Shown here piece by piece: positions 27,447 through 32,263 of a stretch of 32,263 nt of DNA. The translations under genes and the position numbers were made by a program. The DNA is from Photorhabdus sp. CRCIA-P01. GTDB lineage: Bacteria; Pseudomonadota; Gammaproteobacteria; Enterobacterales; Enterobacteriaceae. Position 1 is the stretch's first letter. Each line of letters opens with the position of its first letter. The stretch is taken from NCBI RefSeq assembly GCF_003545805.1, contig NZ_NMQR01000040.1, forward strand, positions 1 to 32,263, in the 5' to 3' direction. A model generated the notes under the pieces. It saw only the letters and a list, made by a program, of their open reading frames with translations. It did no database searches and was not told the origin of the DNA.

Positions 27447-28445
27447 TCAAAAATCTGTACTGTAGAGAAAAGTCTGTCCACGCCGCTGACAACAACTATA
27501 GGGTTGCCACAATGCAAAGACATAATTCCCGTCCTTTGCCACTTCCCCGCGGTTATCCGGAAAAACAGCACAAGATGCGCTCATTTTAGGCGCTATACGT
27601 TGCCATTGATGATTTTGGTTACCCGTATTCTCAACGACTTCGCCGGGTGGCCAGTAACCCTGTTTGCGGTTCCCTTTCAGGAGTTGATAAACATGCCCCT
27701 GTCCTGTGCGGGTAATAATGTCAGCTACCCGTTGCGCTACCACCGCAGCCGCTTTATCCTCATCCTGTTGCGTCACAAACCCGCTTCGCGGATAAATATT
27801 GCCCCACATATTGCCCCGAAACGAATAACCCAGTTCACGTTTACCAGGAATCAGCGCTTCGGGATAAAACGACTCTGGCACACCTGTCCGCCAAACCAGG
27901 CTGTCCAGAGTACTTAAAAAGTAAGGCATAAAAGGCGTGGCGACACTTTTACACGCATACCCCGAAATTTTCCCGCCCATTATTGAAGTTGCCGGATGCC
28001 CAATCGCATCAGCATATTTAAAATGCAGATTGTTCTTTCGGTTGCCTGGGATTTTCAGCTGATGATTACCGCCGCCCACGGCTATCCCAGAAAGTGCTCT
28101 CGTTACGGTATTTTCCACGCCATCAACAGTCTGGCTGACCAGAGACATTTCTTTCCAGGGATTACCGCCAGGCGCGTTATAGACGGAGACCACGGCCTGA
28201 GGAATAAAATGTTCAACTTTTATCGAGGTACGCACTTTGCATCCCCAGGGAGAACACAGCAGCCAGTAACAGAGACCTTTTATCCGCCAACTGATGCACG
28301 ATACTGACGCGGCACTGGCCACAATCTGGGCCGTATTCACACTGGCAACGGCCACGGGCTCCAGAACAACCGTTAACAGCAGGACTATGCCGCACTTTTT
28401 CAGCCGGGAATGCCATGTTAATGACGGTAAATCCAGAGACTTCAT
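27447..28445 (-). CDS. ICE conjugation protein, PFL_4710 family (TIGR03756, TraU-like)
   Basis: 332 residues from the start at 28445, which overlaps the stop of the preceding gene as ATGA, so translation is probably coupled. The N-terminus has a hydrophobic signal (KCGIVLLLTVVLEPVAVA). Family features include SCISWRIKGLCYWLLCSPWGCKV with several Cys and Trp, TraU-like, then PQAVVSVYNAPGGNPWKEM and YSFRGNMWGNIYPRSGFV. It ends PYSCCQRRGQTFLYSTDF. It is predicted to act in the periplasm in mating-pair formation. Appears complete. Confidence 0.87.
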   Translation of the reverse strand: MKSLDLPSLTWHSRLKKCGIVLLLTVVLEPVAVASVNTAQIVASAASVSCISWRIKGLCYWLLCSPWGCKVRTSIKVEHFIPQAVVSVYNAPGGNPWKEMSLVSQTVDGVENTVTRALSGIAVGGGNHQLKIPGNRKNNLHFKYADAIGHPATSIMGGKISGYACKSVATPFMPYFLSTLDSLVWRTGVPESFYPEALIPGKRELGYSFRGNMWGNIYPRSGFVTQQDEDKAAAVVAQRVADIITRTGQGHVYQLLKGNRKQGYWPPGEVVENTGNQNHQWQRIAPKMSASCAVFPDNRGEVAKDGNYVFALWQPYSCCQRRGQTFLYSTDF

Positions 28446-28852
28446 GGCTGTTTTTCCCGCTGATAGGTATCCCAAATTAACCGGGCATGTCTAACGTCTG
28501 TCGTACCATACACAACATAATCATCATCAAAAACCACTGCCGGGAACTTCTTAAGGCCCAGAGTCCAAGCATTCAGTAACCCCTGATAAGCCTGACTGAT
28601 ATGTCGCTCCTGTTGATGCCACGATGGAGACTGCAAAATCTGACGGGCCTGTTTGACTGCCTGTTGAGGATCAGCAGACAGCTTACTGAATAACTGTGAT
28701 TGCAACTGCTCTGGCTTATCTAGGTACACAACTTGGACGTTTTGATCAGCATTGAGCGGTGGATGGCTTGTGTCGGTATATATCACTGTGCTGGCAAACA
28801 CGGATACCGGTATTAACCACGGGAAAAGCGCCCAGAATACCCTGATATTCAT
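28442..28852 (-). CDS. ICE conjugation protein, PFL_4709 family (TIGR03757, DUF1525)
   Basis: 136 residues from ATG at 28852, which overlaps the stop of the ATPase gene as ATGA; a GTG at 28861 is an alternative. Signal peptide MNIRVFWALFPWLIPVSVFAS, then STVIYTDTSHPPLNADQNVQVVYLD and a C-terminal thioredoxin-fold-like strand KKFPAVVFDDDYVVYGTTDV, typical of the family. It is periplasmic, and similar to TrbC-type proteins of F-like systems in general arrangement. Its stop overlaps the next start, continuing the chain of coupled genes. Confidence 0.85.
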   Translation of the reverse strand: MNIRVFWALFPWLIPVSVFASTVIYTDTSHPPLNADQNVQVVYLDKPEQLQSQLFSKLSADPQQAVKQARQILQSPSWHQQERHISQAYQGLLNAWTLGLKKFPAVVFDDDYVVYGTTDVRHARLIWDTYQREKQP

Positions 28853-31728
28853 AGCCTGCACTCCTGCATGGATAAGAGATCCTCATCACGCCCATCCGCC
28901 ACTTCCCCAGATATCAGACCACGGGCACGGTCCAGCCTTCTCGCCACAACAAAAGCGGCATCCAATTCGCTGCAATGAAGCGCTTTCATAATCGCCCTGC
29001 GCTCTGCCTTTTCCTCTTTCTCCGTCATGCCCAGCGCCAGATACACACTGGGCGGCACCACCCGAAATAACGCCTCCACTTTTTTCGACAACACCACGCC
29101 TTCGGTGTAACAACCCGGGAGTTTGCTGGCTGATAGCAACACCGATTTTTGTTCTTCAGAAAGCTTTTTAAAACGCGCTATCTGTTCGACTTCATCCGGC
29201 GGCATTGTCAAACACAACCACCACTCCGCCATATTGAGCATTTTCTCAGCCGTATCCGGATAGTCCGCCAAATTCTGAGTAGCCAGCCACAACCAAGCGC
29301 CTAATTTTCGCCACATCTTGACCACTTTGGTCATATAAGGTGACAATAACGGATTAGTGGTCAGAACATGCGCCTCATCCACGACAAAATTAATTTCCCT
29401 TACATCAAATTGATCACGTTCCGCCATATTGTTGATGGTATTGACCAGAGACACCATCGCCAAGGCCATCTGCGCACTATATCCTTCACGCGCCAGCGTA
29501 CCGAGATCAATTAGCGTTACATCTGCTTCTGGCCAAGGTGTTCCCGGACGATTAAACAATTCCCCCTCAAAACCACTGGTGAACATTGACATCGCCCCCG
29601 CCATCTCTTCAGCACGGGCCCGACGCTGTTCGGTACACAATGCTCTCCCCTGTTCATCCCGCCGGCTGTCCCGGGCAATCACAGACAATGCATTTTGCAA
29701 ATCTTCCGCGATCATCTGTCGGCCGTCATCAAAGCTGGCTCTCGCCGCTATCATGATGGCTTCACGTATCATGCCCCGATCCGCCCGCGTCAGACGTTCT
29801 TCCTCTTTCTTCTCCCCACCGGTGATCATCATGCGCGCCGCAAGTTCTATTTCTCCCAGGATATCGCGCTGCTCATCGGCCTCGTCATCTGCGGTTTCCT
29901 CTGCCGACCTTTCACCCTCCAAATCCAACTGATAAGATGCCACTTGAAGCAATTGGTGGGCATCGGCAAACAGCGCCAGACTGACACCACAACCTGGTTT
30001 AATGCTGATTTTGTTGACACTCAGCCCCAGGCGTTGACAGTAATCGGCAAACAGCCCAAAACTGTTGCCCGCTTCCGCCACAAATAATCGGGGACAGTGC
30101 ACCGCCATCAACTGCGATAAACTCGCACAGAGCGTAGCCGACTTCCCAGCACCAGTCGGCCCGAATAGCAACAGATGCGCATTCTGGGTACGGTCATGTT
30201 TATTTTGCGGATCAAATGTCAGCACATCACCGCCCCGGTTAAAAAAGCTAAGACCCGGGTTGCCTGTGCCGGTCGCCCGCCCTGTCACTGGCAACAACCC
30301 AGCCACATGCTGCATCCAAGTCAACCGGGTATACCAGTGATGTTTGTCTCGTTGCGGGTTAAAACACATCGGTAAAGCACGCAGATAACCGTTTAACGGC
30401 GCTACGTCACATTCGGGTTTGACCGGCTGCAACCCCGATACCAACAGGATTGCGGCCAGTTGCTGATGCCGACGGTTCAAATCGTCAACATCAGCCCCCT
30501 GTAACAGAAAGGTCAGTGCAGAACGGCACAGTTTATGTCTCAGCCCCAGATGTGCCTTAGCTTCTTTTACGTCTGAACGTACTCTCCCTGATTCAGTATT
30601 TTCTCCCACGGCATTTTTTGACAACCGGTCGAAATCCTGTTCTAGCGTGTCTTGTGCTTGTGCGACCACAGTCAGCGAAACAATAGTTCCTGAGGGTAAT
30701 AAGTCCATCAGTGCATTGATATTCTCCCCTCTGACCATTTCACCGGTCAGCGTTCCCGGCTCTGGTGGACGACGCAGCCGTTCAACCGGTACCGCTCGGT
30801 GAGCAATATTATCAAACCACCATACACCGTTTTTCACGTCAGAACGTGGCGGGGTAAACCACAAGGTTTCCGTGAAATCATTATCTGGCTTCCTCTCACC
30901 AGCCTGTGGGGTAGCATAACTCGCTGCCTGATACAACGTCGCTTTGTCTATCCAATCTGGATCAGGATTGAATAATCGCAGTAACCAGTGATGAACCTGT
31001 TCACCATTTTGTCGTTGGCACAAAATACCTGTACTCGCCAGAGAAGCTGTCAGTCGGTCACACACCTGATTAAGCAACACAATGGGTAGCAAGCTTTCTT
31101 TCTGTCCGACAGGGGCCCAACGATAAATGACCATCCGGGTACGACGTTGCTGTCCCCGCCAGGACTGACCAGTCACCAATGAATCGTTAAACAGCCCTTC
31201 TGGTCGGGCTATCCCCTTCAGATGACGTTCGGTTTCAGCCAACCAAGCTTCAGTGAAGGCTGAACCCTGCGCCCAAGGTTTAATATACTGACGAAGTTGT
31301 GTCAGATATAACGCGGGATCATCCTCATCCTGACAAAAAAACTGTACTACCCAGGGAGATACGTCATCGTCTTCCAGACTGTCTTGCAACGCATCTTCTA
31401 CCTGGTCACGAATGTCTTCCAGACGGGCAGAGGGGCGTCCTTCTGTCGATACCGGGGAAACAGCATAAATAGCACCGACTGAAAGACCATCATCCAGCAA
31501 CAAGCACTTTTCATCGTCCAAATATTCGGCCCAAGGCAGGTAATCAATGATAGACGGCCAAGTGTCATACAACGCAGCTTCATCCGTGCTGGTCATTTTA
31601 CCGGGACGCCTCAAAGGTTCACGCCCAACAACGGTAGAAGACGACGGTAGTATGACCTCAGTTTCACCCAAAACTTCCGATAGATTACTCCGTTTACGCA
31701 AGCGGACTTTATTCAACAGCGACCACAT
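28849..31728 (-). CDS. ICE conjugative transfer ATPase, PFL_4706 family (TIGR03744, TraC/VirB4-like)
   Basis: 959 residues from ATG at 31728, preceded by GGAGG at 7 nt; a GTG one codon upstream is possible. This is the cytoplasmic ATPase that powers the type IV secretion channel during conjugation. Walker A is LLFGPTGAGKSATL at about residue 520; Walker B is INFVVDEAHVL at about residue 780, followed by the VirB4-type WLATQNLADYPDTAEKML segment. The N-terminal part has EVILPSSSTVVGREPLRRPG and LPWAEYLDDEKCLLLDDG, as in the family. The start overlaps the lipoprotein gene's stop (TGATG) and the end overlaps the PFL_4709 homologue. No damage is seen. Confidence 0.93.
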   Translation of the reverse strand: MWSLLNKVRLRKRSNLSEVLGETEVILPSSSTVVGREPLRRPGKMTSTDEAALYDTWPSIIDYLPWAEYLDDEKCLLLDDGLSVGAIYAVSPVSTEGRPSARLEDIRDQVEDALQDSLEDDDVSPWVVQFFCQDEDDPALYLTQLRQYIKPWAQGSAFTEAWLAETERHLKGIARPEGLFNDSLVTGQSWRGQQRRTRMVIYRWAPVGQKESLLPIVLLNQVCDRLTASLASTGILCQRQNGEQVHHWLLRLFNPDPDWIDKATLYQAASYATPQAGERKPDNDFTETLWFTPPRSDVKNGVWWFDNIAHRAVPVERLRRPPEPGTLTGEMVRGENINALMDLLPSGTIVSLTVVAQAQDTLEQDFDRLSKNAVGENTESGRVRSDVKEAKAHLGLRHKLCRSALTFLLQGADVDDLNRRHQQLAAILLVSGLQPVKPECDVAPLNGYLRALPMCFNPQRDKHHWYTRLTWMQHVAGLLPVTGRATGTGNPGLSFFNRGGDVLTFDPQNKHDRTQNAHLLLFGPTGAGKSATLCASLSQLMAVHCPRLFVAEAGNSFGLFADYCQRLGLSVNKISIKPGCGVSLALFADAHQLLQVASYQLDLEGERSAEETADDEADEQRDILGEIELAARMMITGGEKKEEERLTRADRGMIREAIMIAARASFDDGRQMIAEDLQNALSVIARDSRRDEQGRALCTEQRRARAEEMAGAMSMFTSGFEGELFNRPGTPWPEADVTLIDLGTLAREGYSAQMALAMVSLVNTINNMAERDQFDVREINFVVDEAHVLTTNPLLSPYMTKVVKMWRKLGAWLWLATQNLADYPDTAEKMLNMAEWWLCLTMPPDEVEQIARFKKLSEEQKSVLLSASKLPGCYTEGVVLSKKVEALFRVVPPSVYLALGMTEKEEKAERRAIMKALHCSELDAAFVVARRLDRARGLISGEVADGRDEDLLSMQECRL

Positions 31729-32156
31729 CACAATGCCTCCGTCCGTTCACCCGGCAAAGCATATTGCACCTGGTTGTAGAACGAAAACACCGTGCTGTAT
31801 CCCGGTACTGGCGTGTTCCCCGCAACTAAATGTGGAAAGAGATACATCACCATGTCCGGATTGGGTAACCGAGGGAAAGTCTGACTGATTTCATTTTCCT
31901 GTGTACGACTATAACTTTCCGTGTAATTCAGCGTAGCCTGCTGTTCCCGTTCGTTCAGCTCCCGGCGCAGTGTTTTACGGGCCTTCATCGTAGTCTGTGA
32001 CGACGAGGCTTTTCCCTGCCACAGAGCTAACATTGTGCTGTCTCCCGGCGGAAGCATCTCTTCTTTAGACGTGCTGCAACCGGTCAGGATCGTTATCACC
32101 ACCAACATCACTATTTTTCGCGCTTTATTCATGCTCGTTTTCTCAGTCCAGACCAT
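31728..32156 (-). CDS. ICE conjugative transfer lipoprotein, PFL_4705 family (TIGR03751)
   Basis: Start codon 32156 follows a perfect AGGAGG at 6 nt and overlaps the upstream gene by 14 bp, giving 142 residues; a second start at 32132 (MNKARKIVMLVV) gives the more usual signal length but has only a weak site. Either way the lipobox LTGC follows a hydrophobic run, so the mature protein should be anchored by a lipidated Cys. The family motif EEMLPPGDSTMLALWQ follows, and the C-terminus has LPNPDMVMYLFPHLVAG. It resembles VirB7/TraV-like lipoproteins in role. The stop overlaps the ATPase start. Confidence 0.87.
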   Translation of the reverse strand: MVWTEKTSMNKARKIVMLVVITILTGCSTSKEEMLPPGDSTMLALWQGKASSSQTTMKARKTLRRELNEREQQATLNYTESYSRTQENEISQTFPRLPNPDMVMYLFPHLVAGNTPVPGYSTVFSFYNQVQYALPGERTEAL

Positions 32157-32263
32157 CACGGACCTCCTGTCCAAGACCAAAGTTATATTTCACCCTGCGT
32201 CCCCGCCCTTCATAATCAATCGGTATTTGCTGGGTAATGTGCACGGCTACTCTGGCACCCGGC
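32143..32263 (-). CDS. C-terminus of an ICE conjugation protein, PFL_4704 family (TIGR03752, TraB-like), partial
   Basis: The minus frame entering from the right edge reads PGARVAVHITQQIPIDYEGR, then GRRVKYNFGLGQEVRDGLD, and stops at 32143. QIPIDY-x-x-x-GR-x-V-x-Y fits the end of the TraB/VirB10-like protein that precedes the lipoprotein gene in this ICE family. Assignment rests mainly on gene order and this short tail. Confidence 0.65.
   Translation of the reverse strand, partial: PGARVAVHITQQIPIDYEGRGRRVKYNFGLGQEVRDGLD

Overview
The window looks like an accessory region of a member of the Enterobacterales. The Tc insecticidal toxin complex, an IS903-group element, IS3-family remnants and a PFGI-1-type integrating conjugative element (ICE) all fit an insect- or host-associated gammaproteobacterium. 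I cannot name the genus. Product names come from reading translated sequence and from family knowledge; no database was searched.

Layout. (1) Positions 1-22838, all on the minus strand, hold what looks like one six-gene operon, read right to left: a 1150-residue secreted protein, a very large TcA (3510 residues), a 425-residue secreted protein, TcB, a nitrilase-fold protein and TcC. Gaps are 29-81 bp, and two of them hold strong hairpins. TcC carries an in-frame amber codon and an atypical C-terminus, and runs off the left edge. (2) Positions 22839-24630 are an insertion-sequence graveyard: two IS3-family fragments, a frameshifted IS903-group element without target duplication, and the tail of an unidentified gene followed by an array of short repeats that looks like a transposon end. 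(3) Positions 24654-26440 hold a divergent pair, a TetR-family regulator and a Tm-1-like (UPF0261) gene, with a candidate operator lying in the promoter between them. (4) Near 26440 the Tm-1-like gene is cut off and joined tail to tail with the 3' end of an ICE gene that is also cut off. From there to 32263 the minus strand carries the conserved PFL_4704-4705-4706-4709-4710-4711 block of the PFGI-1/ICEHin1056-type conjugation machinery, tightly overlapping.

How the genes fit together. TcA should form the pentameric receptor-binding and translocation channel, TcB plus TcC the cocoon that holds the TcC C-terminal toxin. Unusual here are about 600 extra residues of beta-sandwich-like modules in TcA, two Sec-signal proteins that flank TcA and share a C-terminal motif (the larger also shares module motifs with TcA), and a nitrilase-like gene between TcB and TcC. 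I infer an elaborated Tc system in which the two secreted proteins may be accessory or decorating subunits and the nitrilase-like protein an extra effector or modifying enzyme. The state of tcC suggests the locus is either decaying or using an unusual cargo arrangement. The ICE part is a broken segment, since its downstream genes are missing at the 26440 junction.
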